A stretch of 57,194 nt of DNA, from NCBI RefSeq assembly GCF_903933125.1, contig NZ_CAIZIZ010000395.1, positions 1-57,194 of the forward strand, in the 5' to 3' direction. A model generated the notes under the pieces. It made no database searches. It was not told where the DNA came from and was given only the letters and a program-made list of their open reading frames with translations. Numbering within the stretch: the stretch's first letter is position 1; each line of letters starts with the position of its first letter. Source of the DNA: an uncultured Lamprocystis sp. Lineage in GTDB: Bacteria > Pseudomonadota > Gammaproteobacteria > Chromatiales > Chromatiaceae. The position numbers and the translations under genes are program-made. Shown here piece after piece: positions 10,258-21,256 of this stretch.

Positions 10258-10291
10258 GCCGTCAACCGCCAGCTTGGATGGCGGAGACGGC
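10258..10291 (-). other. Stable hairpin in the atpA-atpG spacer
   Basis: GCCGTC-aa-CCGCCA at 10258-10271 pairs with TGGCGG-a-GACGGC at 10279-10291, giving a 12-bp stem with a small internal bulge and a 7-base loop. It sits about 23 bases upstream of the atpG start codon in the operon mRNA. It has no T-tract, so RNA processing, stability or translation of atpG is more likely to be affected than termination. Confidence 0.5.
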
Positions 10292-10373
10292 AGGGTGAAT
10301 CGCAATGATGAAACGCTCAAACCTCGCCCAACCACCCCCGGCTGGCGGATGGCCGTGTGAGGCTGGCGTCTCA

Positions 10374-11915
10374 TTACCAGGTGTTGTTGGCCTTGAATTC
10401 CTTGATCGCCGCGTGCATCGCCGCCTGGATCTCGTCGTTGAAATCACCGGTGGTGTTGATTCGCTCGAGCAGGGCCGCTTGGGCAGACTTCATGTAGGAC
10501 TGAAGTGCGTGCTCAAAGTCCACGACTTTTTTGACATCCACGTCATCCAGATAGCCTTCGTTGGCCGCGAAGAGCGACATGGCCATCTGGGCGACACTCA
10601 TCGGGGAGTATTGCACCTGCTTCATCAGCTCGGTGACACGCTCGCCGCGTTGCAGTTGCTTGCGGGTCGCCTCGTCAAGATCGGACGCGAACTGGGAGAA
10701 AGCCGCCAACTCACGATACTGGGCCAGTGCCAGACGGATACCGCCGCCGAGTTTCTTGATGATCTTGGTCTGCGCGGCGCCGCCGACACGGGACACCGAC
10801 AGACCCGCGTTGATGGCCGGGCGGATACCTGCATTGAACAAGTCGGTCTCAAGGAAGATCTGGCCGTCCGTGATGGAGATGACGTTGGTCGGTACGAAGG
10901 CCGACACGTCACCGGCCTGCGTTTCGATGATCGGCAGGGCCGTCAAGGAACCGGTCTGGCCTTTCACCGCGCCGCCCGTGATCTCTTCGACGTAATGCGC
11001 ATTGACGCGCGCGGCACGCTCCAGCAGACGGGAATGGAGATAGAAGACGTCGCCGGGATACGCCTCGCGGCCCGGCGGCCGACGCAGGAGCAGAGAAACC
11101 TGACGATAGGCCCAGGCTTGCTTGGTCAGATCGTCATAGATGATCAGCGCATCCTGGCCGAGATCGCGGAAATACTCGCCCATGGTGCAGCCGGCATAGG
11201 GCGCGATGAACTGCATGGCGGCGGAGTCGGCGGCGGCGGCAGCGACGATGATGGTGTGATCCATCGCGCCGAACTCTTCGAGCTTGCGCACCAGGTTGGC
11301 AATAGACGAGTTTTTCTGGCCTATCGCAACATAGATACACTTAACCCCGGTGCCTTTCTGGTTGATGATGGTGTCGACCGCGACCGCGGTCTTGCCGGTC
11401 TGGCGGTCACCAATGATCAACTCGCGCTGGCCGCGACCGATCGGCACCATGGTGTCGATGGCTTTGATGCCGGTCTGCACCGGCTGGTCGACCGACTGGC
11501 GGGCAATAACGCCCGGCGCCACTTTTTCGATCGGGGAGGTGCCGACGGCATCGATCGGGCCTTTGCCGTCGATCGGGTTGCCCAGTGCGTCGACCACACG
11601 GCCAAGCAGACCGGAACCCACCGGGACTTCCAGCACGCGACCGGTACAACGGACCCAGTCGCCTTCGGTCAGATGGGTGTAAGGGCCCAGTACGACCGCG
11701 CCGACCGAGTCCCGCTCGAGGTTGAGGGCGAGCCCGAAGGTGTCGCCGGGAAACTCCAGCATTTCATAATAGCGGGCGTCGGACAGGCCATGCACGCGCA
11801 CGATACCGTCCGTCAGGCTGACGATGGTGCCTTCGGTACGGGCCTCCGTCTTCAGCTCGAACTGTTCGATCTTCTGTTTGATGAGATCGCTGATCTCGGA
11901 AGGATTCAGTTGCAT
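10374..11915 (-). CDS. atpA: F1Fo ATP synthase subunit alpha
   Basis: Alpha holds the non-catalytic nucleotide sites of F1 and contributes the arginine finger to the catalytic sites. The 513-residue protein has the same length as E. coli AtpA. It has the N-terminal delta-binding start [20 protein letters not shown], the P-loop GDRQTGKT at 169-176, and the [17 protein letters not shown] signature. It is located between atpH and atpG, as in all proteobacterial atp operons. Confidence 0.97.
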   Translation of the reverse strand: MQLNPSEISDLIKQKIEQFELKTEARTEGTIVSLTDGIVRVHGLSDARYYEMLEFPGDTFGLALNLERDSVGAVVLGPYTHLTEGDWVRCTGRVLEVPVGSGLLGRVVDALGNPIDGKGPIDAVGTSPIEKVAPGVIARQSVDQPVQTGIKAIDTMVPIGRGQRELIIGDRQTGKTAVAVDTIINQKGTGVKCIYVAIGQKNSSIANLVRKLEEFGAMDHTIIVAAAAADSAAMQFIAPYAGCTMGEYFRDLGQDALIIYDDLTKQAWAYRQVSLLLRRPPGREAYPGDVFYLHSRLLERAARVNAHYVEEITGGAVKGQTGSLTALPIIETQAGDVSAFVPTNVISITDGQIFLETDLFNAGIRPAINAGLSVSRVGGAAQTKIIKKLGGGIRLALAQYRELAAFSQFASDLDEATRKQLQRGERVTELMKQVQYSPMSVAQMAMSLFAANEGYLDDVDVKKVVDFEHALQSYMKSAQAALLERINTTGDFNDEIQAAMHAAIKEFKANNTW

Positions 11916-11958
11916 GACCGTGTCCTGTTCACAATGGGCCTGTTCAATGGAGGCCCGT

Positions 11959-12498
11959 TCAGAATTGCAAAGCGTTGGAAAGCTGCTTGAGCTTGCCGCG
12001 GACCGAGTCGTCGATCACCAGGTCGCCGGCATGAATCTCGACGCCTCCGATCAGGTCCGGGTCTTGTTCCACCGTCAGCTCCACCTGAGCACCGAGTCGC
12101 CGCGCCAGGGCTGTGGCCAGCACCTGCTCCTGGTCGGCATCGACCGGAAAAGCGCTGCGGACCAGCACCTGGCGAACGCCCTGTGCGGCCACGCGCCGCT
12201 GCTCGTAGAGCTGGGCGATCTCGGGCAGTGCGGCGAGACGGGAGTTCTCTGCCAACAGTCTGACCAGGTTGCCGAGTTCAGCCGACATGGATTCGCCGCC
12301 GATCTGGATGATCAGGTCACGGAGACGCTCACGCGGGCAATTGGGATTGGCGATCTGGGCGGCCATGAGCGGGTCGGCCGCGGTTGCGGCAAGCGTATTC
12401 AGGCTCGCGGACCATTGGTCCACAGTGCCGAGTTCCTGCGCACGCTTGAACACCGCCTCCGCATAAGGCCGCGCAATGGTAGTGATTTCTCCGGCCAT
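11959..12498 (-). CDS. atpH: F1Fo ATP synthase subunit delta
   Basis: Delta joins the top of F1 to the peripheral stalk b subunits. The start is placed at [20 protein letters not shown], the conserved N-terminus, giving 179 residues (E. coli 177). A longer open frame begins 54 bases upstream but would overlap atpF and adds unconserved residues. The C-terminal signature [20 protein letters not shown] is present. It begins 10 bp after atpF. Confidence 0.95.
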   Translation of the reverse strand: MAGEITTIARPYAEAVFKRAQELGTVDQWSASLNTLAATAADPLMAAQIANPNCPRERLRDLIIQIGGESMSAELGNLVRLLAENSRLAALPEIAQLYEQRRVAAQGVRQVLVRSAFPVDADQEQVLATALARRLGAQVELTVEQDPDLIGGVEIHAGDLVIDDSVRGKLKQLSNALQF

Positions 12499-12508
12499 GG
12501 TTGGTCCT

Positions 12509-12979
12509 TTAGATCTGTCTGGCGAAGTCGTCGACGAGCGACTGATGAGCACGCACGTCGATTTCTTTCTTCAGGATCTTTTCGGCAGCGGCTACGGCCA
12601 GGGTCGCGACCTTTTCGCGCAGCTCTTCGCGGGCGCGATTGGTCTCGCGCTCGATCTCCGCCTGGGCGGCGGCAATCAGCCGCTGGCCTTCGGAGCGGGC
12701 GTCGACCTTGGATTCTTCGACGATCTCTCCGGCGCGCTTCTGGGCCTGGCTGAGGATCTCGGTGGCTTGGGCCTTTGCAGTGTTCAGGACTTCCTGAGCG
12801 CGCTGCTCGCCGAGACTCTTCTCCTGGTGCCCGCGTTCGGCGGCGGCGAGACCCTCGGCGATCTTTGCCTTGCGGTCGCTGAGCGCCTTGACGATAGGCG
12901 TCCAGACATAGGTCATAGTGAACCAGACGAAGACCCCGAAGGAGATCATCTGGCCGATGAGTGTCAGGTTGAAGTTCAC
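12509..12979 (-). CDS. atpF: F1Fo ATP synthase subunit b
   Basis: The b subunit forms the peripheral stalk. The 156-residue protein begins MNFNLTLIGQMISFGVFVWF, the single membrane anchor. A long charged alpha-helical coiled coil rich in Glu, Lys and Ala then runs to the C-terminus. Length matches E. coli (156). Only one b-type gene is present, so the stalk should be a b2 homodimer rather than the b/b' heterodimer of alphaproteobacteria and cyanobacteria. Confidence 0.96.
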   Translation of the reverse strand: MNFNLTLIGQMISFGVFVWFTMTYVWTPIVKALSDRKAKIAEGLAAAERGHQEKSLGEQRAQEVLNTAKAQATEILSQAQKRAGEIVEESKVDARSEGQRLIAAAQAEIERETNRAREELREKVATLAVAAAEKILKKEIDVRAHQSLVDDFARQI

Positions 12980-13047
12980 TTGTATGCCTCGGGGTGCCTC
13001 GGGGTGCCTCTGAAGTTCCTTCAGGTCAGGCGCGTCCGATTCTTATG

Positions 13048-14223
<1,176 letters not shown>

Positions 14224-14634
14224 TCATCTCTCAGTGCGTGTCTTGGGTGCCCGACCGGGCGCCGCACGGGTGCTCAGTTGGGCCGCAATCAAGGTGGAAG
14301 CGACCTGAATGACCAGGTAAGCAACCAACAGTGCCGGAACGTTCAGGCCGTCGAGCGTTGCAAATGCCACGCCGAAGAGACCGATTAAAACTACGAGCTT
14401 CGCGACCTCTGCGCCATAAATGTTCAGCAACAACCGACCTGGTTCCTGGGCGCGGTAGCCCCGGAAGACCAAGACCGCGAAGAGGAAGTTGGCGAACAGA
14501 CAGGAACCAACGCCGATCATGACCGAGATCACCATCTCCCAACCGAAGGGGATGGCGATCAGCAATGCGCTCAAACCAAGAATGACTTGAACCTGCAGAG
14601 TCTTTTTGGCCAGCAGGGCATCTGCCTGTTGCAT
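14224..14634 (-). CDS. atpI: ATP synthase protein I
   Basis: AtpI is a small membrane protein thought to help assemble the c ring. The 136-residue product has four predicted hydrophobic segments, among them LGLSALLIAIPFGWEMVISV and VAKLVVLIGLFGVAFATL. The sequence is weakly conserved, so the call rests on topology and on its place as the first gene of the atp operon, directly in front of atpB. Confidence 0.88.
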   Translation of the reverse strand: MQQADALLAKKTLQVQVILGLSALLIAIPFGWEMVISVMIGVGSCLFANFLFAVLVFRGYRAQEPGRLLLNIYGAEVAKLVVLIGLFGVAFATLDGLNVPALLVAYLVIQVASTLIAAQLSTRAAPGRAPKTRTER

Positions 14635-14678
14635 CGGATTCGGAACATGCTGCGAGGACTAATCCTTGCCGAACGCGC

Positions 14679-14707
14679 AGTATACGGGGTCAAAAATGTT
14701 GGGTCAA
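14679..14707 (-). promoter_or_regulatory. Sigma-70 promoter of the atp operon
   Basis: On the minus strand TTGACC (14707-14702) is followed after exactly 17 bases by TATACT (14684-14679). Transcription would start near 14671, leaving a leader of about 37 bases before atpI. It sits in the 147-bp gap between parB and atpI, so the ATP synthase operon has its own promoter separate from mnmG-rsmG-parAB. Confidence 0.75.
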
Positions 14708-14781
14708 CGCAAGAGAGACCGCGAGTTCCCTGGATCTAGCTTATTCTAATCATTGCAGAATACCGAACCCGGCAGCGGTGA

Positions 14782-15723
14782 TCACTGAATGTGTGCAAGT
14801 ATGCCGTCCAGTTCTTCCAGGCTGTGGTAGGCGATGACCAGCTTGCCGGTGCCGCGCGTGCCCTGCTGGATCTGGACGCGCGCCCCGAGGCGGTCGGCCA
14901 GATCGTCCTGAAGGCGGCGGACATTGGGGTCGAGATCCCGCTTGGCGTTCGGCTCCGGCGGGGCCTCGTCCGCCTGCTGCAGGCGGCGCACCAGCCGCTC
15001 GGTCTCCCGCACCGAGAGACCGCCGGCCACGACTTGCCGGGCGGCAGTGCTTTGCGCCGGGCCTTTGAGACCGAGCAGCGCACGCGCGTGGCCCATTTCG
15101 ATTTGGGAGTGGTCGACCAGGGTTTTGACGTCGGGGTTCAGTTCCAGGAGCCGCAGCATGTTGGTCACCGTGGTGCGGGATTTGCCCACGGCCTCGGCGA
15201 TTTGCTGATGGGTGAGCTGGAACTCGGTCAGCAGGCGCTCCAGAGCCCCGGCTTCTTCTAACGGATTGAGGTCGGCGCGCTGAATGTTCTCGATCAGTCC
15301 GATGGCCACCGCGGTGAGTTCGTCGCAATCACGGATGACAGCCGGAATGTCGATGAGCCCGGCCTGCTGGGAGGCCCGCCAGCGCCGCTCCCCGGCGACG
15401 AGTTCGTAGCGGTCCGCACCGATCGGCCGCACGACCACCGGCTGGATGACGCCCTGGGCGGCGATCGAATCCGCCAGCTCGCGCAGGGCATCCGCATCGA
15501 AATCACGACGCGGCTGATAACGGCCGCGTTGGATTTGTTCGAGCGGAAGCCGGGTGATGCGCTCGCCGATCGGGGATGCGGGATCAACGGGCGATGGCCG
15601 CTCGGTGCTCAGCGGCGCGACGGACACCGGGGGCAGGCGGGTCGCGCCGAGCAGGGCATCAAGACCGCGACCAAGGCCACGTTTTTTTTGCGGCGCATTG
15701 CCGGCTTCTTCCACGGGGTCCAT
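14782..15723 (-). CDS. parB: Chromosome partitioning protein ParB
   Basis: ParB is a CTP-dependent clamp that loads at parS sites near the origin and is moved by ParA. The 313-residue sequence starts with the basic RGLGRGLDALLG segment. It has the ParB/Srx domain with ELVAGERRWRASQQAG (GERR nucleotide-binding motif), and ENIQRADLNPLEEA. A helix-turn-helix (HQQIAEAVGKSRTTVTNMLRL, shown for position about residues 160-185) follows, then a C-terminal dimer domain. Two perfect parS sites occur at 30040 and 30096 in this window. It lies 12 bp after parA. Confidence 0.95.
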   Translation of the reverse strand: MDPVEEAGNAPQKKRGLGRGLDALLGATRLPPVSVAPLSTERPSPVDPASPIGERITRLPLEQIQRGRYQPRRDFDADALRELADSIAAQGVIQPVVVRPIGADRYELVAGERRWRASQQAGLIDIPAVIRDCDELTAVAIGLIENIQRADLNPLEEAGALERLLTEFQLTHQQIAEAVGKSRTTVTNMLRLLELNPDVKTLVDHSQIEMGHARALLGLKGPAQSTAARQVVAGGLSVRETERLVRRLQQADEAPPEPNAKRDLDPNVRRLQDDLADRLGARVQIQQGTRGTGKLVIAYHSLEELDGILAHIQ

Positions 15724-15735
15724 CAGTCGGGCGCC

Positions 15736-16524
15736 TCAGGAGACAGGGTGACGTTTATGGTTGCGGCGCAGCACTTCGCTCGCCAAAGCCAGGTAAGAGA
15801 CAGCGCCTTTCGAGACGGGGTCGTAGAGCAGGACCGACAGGCCGTGACTCGGGGCCTCCGCCAGGCGGACGTTGCGCGGGATAATGGTCCGGTAGACCTG
15901 ATCGGTGAAGTGGGTGACAAGCTGGGTCGAGACTTGATTGGCCAGATTGTTACGCGGATCGTGCATGGTGCGCAGGATACCCTCGATCTGGAGCCCGCTG
16001 TTGCGGCTTTCACGGACCTGGGCGATGGTGTCGATCAGGGCGGAGAGTCCCTCCAAAGCGTAATACTCGCACTGGATCGGGATCAGCACGCCGTGAGCGG
16101 CAACCAGCGCATTGAGCGTCAGCATGTTGAGCGACGGCGGGCAGTCGATGATGATCAGCTCGTAGTCGTCAACGACCGTCGCCAGGATCTTGGCGAGTCG
16201 CCGCTCCCGGTCGGCGGAGCCGATCAGTCCGACCTCAGCGGCGGTCAGGTCGGCGTTGGACGGCAACAGGTCAAAGCCGGGGGCCGGTTCGGCGACGCGT
16301 TGCAGACAGGCCGCAAAGGGGATGTCGGACAGCAAGAGGTCGCAACTGGAGTGTTCAATGGTGTGCTTGTCGACCCCGCATCCCATGGTGGCGTTGCCCT
16401 GCGGGTCCATGTCGACCAGCAGGACACGCCGCTTCATGGACGCCAGGGCAGCGGCCAGATTGACGGCAGTGGTGGTTTTTCCGACCCCGCCTTTCTGATT
16501 GGCAACGGCGATAATACGGACCAT
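15736..16524 (-). CDS. parA: Chromosome partitioning ATPase ParA (Soj)
   Basis: ParA is a DNA-bound Walker ATPase whose gradient moves ParB-parS complexes. The start was placed at [20 protein letters not shown], the standard N-terminus, giving 262 residues; a longer frame overlapping rsmG adds 16 unconserved residues. The deviant Walker A KGGVGKTT is at 11-18, followed by [14 protein letters not shown] and the [14 protein letters not shown] motif. It begins 7 bp after the rsmG stop. Confidence 0.95.
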   Translation of the reverse strand: MVRIIAVANQKGGVGKTTTAVNLAAALASMKRRVLLVDMDPQGNATMGCGVDKHTIEHSSCDLLLSDIPFAACLQRVAEPAPGFDLLPSNADLTAAEVGLIGSADRERRLAKILATVVDDYELIIIDCPPSLNMLTLNALVAAHGVLIPIQCEYYALEGLSALIDTIAQVRESRNSGLQIEGILRTMHDPRNNLANQVSTQLVTHFTDQVYRTIIPRNVRLAEAPSHGLSVLLYDPVSKGAVSYLALASEVLRRNHKRHPVS

Positions 16525-16531
16525 GGCAGGA

Positions 16532-17218
16532 TCACTCACAGCGGATCTCAATGAGGTGGCGGTCGCCTTCAAGGAACGGCACGCACAGGGGGTGCACGGT
16601 CAGGTTAAGGTCGCTGAGCGCCGGGTTGCGGAGCTCGTCGTGCGGATAGCGACCCTTCATGATCAACAAGCGCCCCGGACGGTCGAGCAGGGGGGCCGCC
16701 AGCAGCTGTATCTCAGCGATCTCCGCGACGGCCCTGGTGACTATGGTACTGAATTTTCGCCCCGGCCGGTATGACTCGATGCGGCTGTGCACGGCCTCGA
16801 CCTGGGTGAGGCCAAATTCCATGACGGCTTGGCGCACGAAACGGATCTTCTTGCCGCTGCCGTCGAGGAGGCAGTAGCGGCGGTCCGGGTCGCAGAGGGC
16901 CAGCGGCAGTCCGGGTAATCCGGCACCGGTGCCGAGGTCGAGAACGGTGTCGCCGAACAGAAACGGGCGGATTGCGAGGCTGTCGAGCAGATGTCGGGAC
17001 AGTTGCTCGTCGGGGTCGCGCACCGCGGTGAGGTTGTAGGTGCGGTTCCAACGGGCCAGCAGTTCAAGGAACGCGAACATCCGGTCGATCTGGCTCGGGG
17101 TCAGCGCGATGCCGAGCGCGGCGGCGCCGTCGGTGAGTCGCGCCCGCGGTGGGACGGGCAGGGTGGGGGCCATGCTCGGGTCTTTGTTCAGGTCGGGAGC
17201 GTCTGGATTCCGGATCAC
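16532..17218 (-). CDS. rsmG: 16S rRNA (guanine-527-N7)-methyltransferase
   Basis: RsmG methylates G527 in the 530 loop of 16S rRNA using S-adenosylmethionine. The 228-residue product has the SAM-binding motif [19 protein letters not shown], followed by [11 protein letters not shown] and the [20 protein letters not shown] region. The ATG overlaps the mnmG stop by four bases. An internal ATG at residue 16 is possible and would give a length closer to E. coli (207). Confidence 0.94.
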   Translation of the reverse strand: MIRNPDAPDLNKDPSMAPTLPVPPRARLTDGAAALGIALTPSQIDRMFAFLELLARWNRTYNLTAVRDPDEQLSRHLLDSLAIRPFLFGDTVLDLGTGAGLPGLPLALCDPDRRYCLLDGSGKKIRFVRQAVMEFGLTQVEAVHSRIESYRPGRKFSTIVTRAVAEIAEIQLLAAPLLDRPGRLLIMKGRYPHDELRNPALSDLNLTVHPLCVPFLEGDRHLIEIRCE

Positions 17219-19101
17219 GCGCTGTGCCGCTTCAGGTGGATCAACAGCAGTGACACCGCGGCGGGCGTGACCCCAGGTATCCGGGCCGCCTGACCAAGGG
17301 TGGTCGGGCGCACCCGGGTGAGCTTTTCGCGGACCTCGGTGGAAAGCCCGCGGACTCCCGAGAAGTCGAAGTTTGGCGGGAGCGACTTGGATTCCTGATC
17401 TCGGGAGCGGTCGATTTCCGCTTGCTGACGAACGATGTAGCCGTCGTAGTGACAGCGAATCTCGATCTGCTCGGCAACCACCGGATCGACGGGCAACTCC
17501 GGCTCGCCGGTCAGACGGACGATGCCGCGATAGTCGACCTGCGGTCGGGCCATGAGGTCAAGCGCGCGAATCTCACGCCGCAGGGGCTCGCCGAGGACGG
17601 CGATTTGATCGGCCAGCGGGACGGCGTCAGGCCGGACCCAGGTGTCGCGCAGCCGCTGCTGCTCGCGGGCGATGGCTTCGCGCTTGCGGTCGAACGCCCG
17701 CCATTGCGCCTCTGCGACCAGGCCAAGCCCGTAGCCGATCTCGGTTAGCCGCTGATCGGCGTTGTCTTCCCGCAGCAACAGGCGGTACTCCGCCCGGCTG
17801 GTGAACATCCGGTAAGGCTCCGTGGTGCCGCGTGTGATCAGGTCATCCACCAGGACACCAAGGTAGGCCTGATCCCGACGCGGGTACCAGGGATCGCGGC
17901 CGAGCACGCGCAGGGCGGCATTGGCTCCGGCCAGGAGCCCTTGAGCCGCCGCCTCTTCGTAGCCGGTGGTGCCGTTGATCTGACCGGCGAAATAGAGGTT
18001 CTCGACCGGCTGGGTCTCAAGGGTTACGGCGAGGTCGCGCGGGTCGAAGAAATCGTACTCGATGGCGTATCCCGGACGGGTGATGTGGGCGTGCTCGAAG
18101 CCGAGCATGGATCTGACCAGGGCCTGCTGGATGTCGTAGGGCAGGCTGGTGGAAATGCCGTTAGGATAGACCTCATGGGTGGAGAGCCCTTCCGGCTCAA
18201 CAAAGATCTGGTGGCTCGATTTGTCGGCGAAGCGCACGATCTTGTCTTCGATGGAGGGGCAGTAGCGCGGGCCGATCCCCTCGATCAGACCGGTAAACAG
18301 GGGCGAACGCGACAAGCCGGAGCGAATCACGTCATGGGTGCGCGCATTGGTCTGGGCGATGAAGCAACTCACCTGGCGCGGGTGATCGGCCACGCTGCCC
18401 ATGAAGGAGAACACGGGGGTCGGCTGATCGCCCGGTTGCTCCTTGAGTTGCCGATAATCGATGGTGCGGCCGTCGATGCGCGGCGGCGTCCCGGTCTTGA
18501 GCCGCGCGACCCGGAACGGCAGCTCGCGCAATCGGCGGGCGAGGGCATTGGCCGGTGGATCGCCAGCACGGCCGCCCTCATAATTGGCAAGACCGACATG
18601 GATGCGGCCGGCTAGAAAGGTCCCTGCGGTCAGAACGACGGCCCGCGCCTTGAAACTGAGTCCCATCTGGGTGCGAACACCCTGGACACGACTCTTGCCC
18701 CCATATTCCTCCAGAAGCAGATCGTCAGCGGCCTGCTGGAAGATCGAGAGGTTCGACTGTCCCTCACAGGCGGTGCGGACGGCCGCTTTGTACAGTGCAC
18801 GATCCGCCTGTGCACGCGTGGCCCGCACGGCTGGCCCCTTGCTGGCGTTGAGGATACGGAACTGGATACCGGCGCGGTCCGCGGCCTGGGCCATGAGGCC
18901 ACCGAGCGCGTCGATCTCTTTTACCAGATGACCCTTGCCGATGCCGCCGATGGCCGGGTTGCAGCTCATACTGCCGATGGTGTCGGTGCTGTGGGTGAGC
19001 AGGAGGGTGCGCACACCCAAACGCGCGGCGGCCAGGGCCGCCTCGGTCCCGGCGTGTCCTCCGCCAATGACGATAACGTCATAGTGATCGGTCGCAAACA
19101 T
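17215..19101 (-). CDS. mnmG: tRNA uridine-34 5-carboxymethylaminomethyl modification enzyme, FAD subunit
   Basis: MnmG works with MnmE to install the cmnm5 group on U34 of certain tRNAs. The 628-residue protein has the FAD-binding motif [12 protein letters not shown] (GGGHAG at 13-18), [20 protein letters not shown] with the conserved cysteine, and [14 protein letters not shown]. The start at [15 protein letters not shown] gives the E. coli length (629); another ATG four codons upstream is less likely. In pseudomonads mnmE stands directly next to mnmG; here a 4-kb plus-strand module separates them. Confidence 0.96.
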   Translation of the reverse strand: MFATDHYDVIVIGGGHAGTEAALAAARLGVRTLLLTHSTDTIGSMSCNPAIGGIGKGHLVKEIDALGGLMAQAADRAGIQFRILNASKGPAVRATRAQADRALYKAAVRTACEGQSNLSIFQQAADDLLLEEYGGKSRVQGVRTQMGLSFKARAVVLTAGTFLAGRIHVGLANYEGGRAGDPPANALARRLRELPFRVARLKTGTPPRIDGRTIDYRQLKEQPGDQPTPVFSFMGSVADHPRQVSCFIAQTNARTHDVIRSGLSRSPLFTGLIEGIGPRYCPSIEDKIVRFADKSSHQIFVEPEGLSTHEVYPNGISTSLPYDIQQALVRSMLGFEHAHITRPGYAIEYDFFDPRDLAVTLETQPVENLYFAGQINGTTGYEEAAAQGLLAGANAALRVLGRDPWYPRRDQAYLGVLVDDLITRGTTEPYRMFTSRAEYRLLLREDNADQRLTEIGYGLGLVAEAQWRAFDRKREAIAREQQRLRDTWVRPDAVPLADQIAVLGEPLRREIRALDLMARPQVDYRGIVRLTGEPELPVDPVVAEQIEIRCHYDGYIVRQQAEIDRSRDQESKSLPPNFDFSGVRGLSTEVREKLTRVRPTTLGQAARIPGVTPAAVSLLLIHLKRHSA

Positions 19102-19253
19102 GGTAAAAATCATCGCACAAGCTCAGCGAAGGTGGCAGTTTACTCTAAGTCGACCGCTACAAGACGCTGGAATGTCGGCGGTTTTCGGAGGCATCCCGGC
19201 CACCGGGGACCACCGGCAAGGCACCGGCCAAGAACGACACGCACAGAGACCAC

Positions 19254-20195
19254 ATGCCGCAATCGACCCCGCATCCGCAGGTGAAGCTGATCGAAACCCT
19301 CCTCGATACGGCGGGCACCATTATTCTGGGTAAGGAACACGAGATCCGCTTGGCGGTGACCTGCCTGCTGGCGCGGGGCCACCTCCTGATTGAAGATTTG
19401 CCGGGGGTGGGCAAGACCACGCTGGCCCACCTGCTGGCGCGGTTGCTCGGGCTGCAGTATTCACGTATCCAATTCACCAGCGATCTGCTGCCGGCGGATG
19501 TGGTCGGCGTGTCCGTCTTCGAGCGGGGGACCGAGTGTTTTCGTTTTCACCCTGGTCCGGTATTTGCGCAGTTGGTGCTAGCCGATGAGATCAACCGGGC
19601 GACGCCGAAGGCGCAGAGCGCGCTGTTGGAGGCCATGGAGGAGCGGCAGGTCACGGTCGACGGCGAGACCAGGCCACTGCCCGCGCCATTTTTTGTCATT
19701 GCGACCCAGAACCCCTCCTACCAGGTCGGCACCTTTCCACTTCCGGAGTCCCAGTTGGATCGTTTCCTGATGCGCATCCGCCTGGGTTATCCGGCCACGG
19801 CACAAGAGAAGGAGTTGCTGGCCGGAGAGGATCGCCGGGCCATGGTGCTGCAGCAGTCAGCGGTGTTGTCCGCGACCGAGATCGCTACCCTTCAGACGGC
19901 GGTTGGTCACGTCCATGTGGCGGCCCCACTGATCGACTATTGTCACGGAATCCTGGCGTTCAGCCGGCGTTGCGAACGGTTCGTCCATGGCCTCTCGCCA
20001 CGAGCCGGGGTCGGGCTGTTGCGCGCGGCAAAGGCGTGGGCACTCCTCGACGGGCGTCATTTCCTGATCCCGGAAGATATTCAGGCGGTATTGCCGGCTT
20101 GCGTCATTCATCGCTTGATCGGCAACGATGGGACCGGGCGGCTCGACCACGACGAGGTGTCAACCTTGATCCTGACGGCGGTTGCGGTACCGTGA
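19254..20195 (+). CDS. MoxR-family AAA+ ATPase
   Basis: MoxR ATPases act as chaperones for maturation of partner complexes and are usually encoded with DUF58 proteins. The 313-residue protein has Walker A LPGVGKTT at 49-56, Walker B LVLADEINRATPKAQSALLEA, EERQVTVDG, and FFVIATQNPSYQVGTFPLPE. It is the first gene of a three-gene operon with a DUF58 protein and a TgpA-like transglutaminase, and overlaps the next gene as GTGA. Its substrate is not known. Confidence 0.92.
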   Translation: MPQSTPHPQVKLIETLLDTAGTIILGKEHEIRLAVTCLLARGHLLIEDLPGVGKTTLAHLLARLLGLQYSRIQFTSDLLPADVVGVSVFERGTECFRFHPGPVFAQLVLADEINRATPKAQSALLEAMEERQVTVDGETRPLPAPFFVIATQNPSYQVGTFPLPESQLDRFLMRIRLGYPATAQEKELLAGEDRRAMVLQQSAVLSATEIATLQTAVGHVHVAAPLIDYCHGILAFSRRCERFVHGLSPRAGVGLLRAAKAWALLDGRHFLIPEDIQAVLPACVIHRLIGNDGTGRLDHDEVSTLILTAVAVP

Positions 20196-21256
20196 CCTTC
20201 GAACGCCAGATGCATCGGTTTCGGCCTGCGCCTATAACCGACAGCGAGCACCCCAAGGCGAGGCGCAGGGTCGAGTCGCTGCGATCCGCCGTGAAGCGGA
20301 TGTTCAAAGGGCTCCTGCGCAAAGCGCCGATGGGCAAGGATGGGGTCGCACGCATTGCGGCCAGGCAGATCTATATTCTGCCGACCCGCATTGGCATGCT
20401 CTATGCCACAACTGTCTTGGTGATGCTGCTGGGTTCACTGAATTATCAGAATAATATCGGTTTGCTCTTCGCGTTCTTTATGGCGTCGGTGGGATTGGTG
20501 GCAATGCACCATTGCTGGTATAACCTCCTTGGATTGGCCATTTCAGTGCGCTCGGGTCCCGCGGTGTTTGATGGCGCCGCGGCCCTGTTCGAGGTCACCT
20601 TGAGCAATGAGCGGGCAGGGTCACGCTACGATCTGCGCTTGAGCGGAGGTCTGGATGCGAGCACCCCTGTCTATCTCAATGCGCACGACCAACGGGGCAT
20701 CGTTTTCGCGCAACCAACGCGCCGACGCGGTCTGCTGTGGCTGACGGATCTCGAGGTCGAAACCCGACACCCGATGCACCTGTTTCGCGCCTGGTGCTAC
20801 GCGCGGGGGCAGGCGAGCGTTCTGGTCTATCCTCGCCCGGCGGTCGCGGCACCGCCGCCTGTTCAGGACAGTGGTGATACGCACCGACCGGCCGCGCGAA
20901 CCGGGGAAGGCGCGGATGACTACATCGGCAGCCGTGAGTATCGCCACGGCGATTCGACCCGACATCTGGATTGGAAAGCCTTTGCGCGCCAACGTGGTCT
21001 GGTGGTCAAGCAATTCGGCGGCGATGATGGACTCGAGGTCTGGATCGACTGGGCGGCGTTGCGTACGCCCGATGCGGAAGAACGTATTCGGCTATTGACG
21101 CGACAGGTGCTGGATGCCGAGGCGGCAAACCTGCGGTTCGGGATGAGACTGCCGGGCACCGAGATCGGCCTCGCCAGCGGCGCCAGTCAGATGCAGCGTT
21201 GTCTGCGCGAACTCGCACTTTTTGATGATGGCCAAACAACACCTCCTCCCCATTGA
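20192..21256 (+). CDS. DUF58 domain-containing protein
   Basis: The start was placed at GTG 20192, overlapping the MoxR stop, giving 354 residues; ATG 20210 is an alternative and a longer upstream frame is rejected because it lies inside moxR. Two close membrane helices (IGMLYATTVLVMLLGSLNYQ and NIGLLFAFFMASVGLVAM) are followed by a beta-rich stretch. The DUF58 core contains YIGSREYRHGDSTRHLDWKA, in which the RxYxxGDxxRxIxWK family pattern is clear. DUF58 proteins occur with MoxR and transglutaminase-like membrane proteins, but their activity has not been settled. Confidence 0.9.
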   Translation: MTFERQMHRFRPAPITDSEHPKARRRVESLRSAVKRMFKGLLRKAPMGKDGVARIAARQIYILPTRIGMLYATTVLVMLLGSLNYQNNIGLLFAFFMASVGLVAMHHCWYNLLGLAISVRSGPAVFDGAAALFEVTLSNERAGSRYDLRLSGGLDASTPVYLNAHDQRGIVFAQPTRRRGLLWLTDLEVETRHPMHLFRAWCYARGQASVLVYPRPAVAAPPPVQDSGDTHRPAARTGEGADDYIGSREYRHGDSTRHLDWKAFARQRGLVVKQFGGDDGLEVWIDWAALRTPDAEERIRLLTRQVLDAEAANLRFGMRLPGTEIGLASGASQMQRCLRELALFDDGQTTPPPH

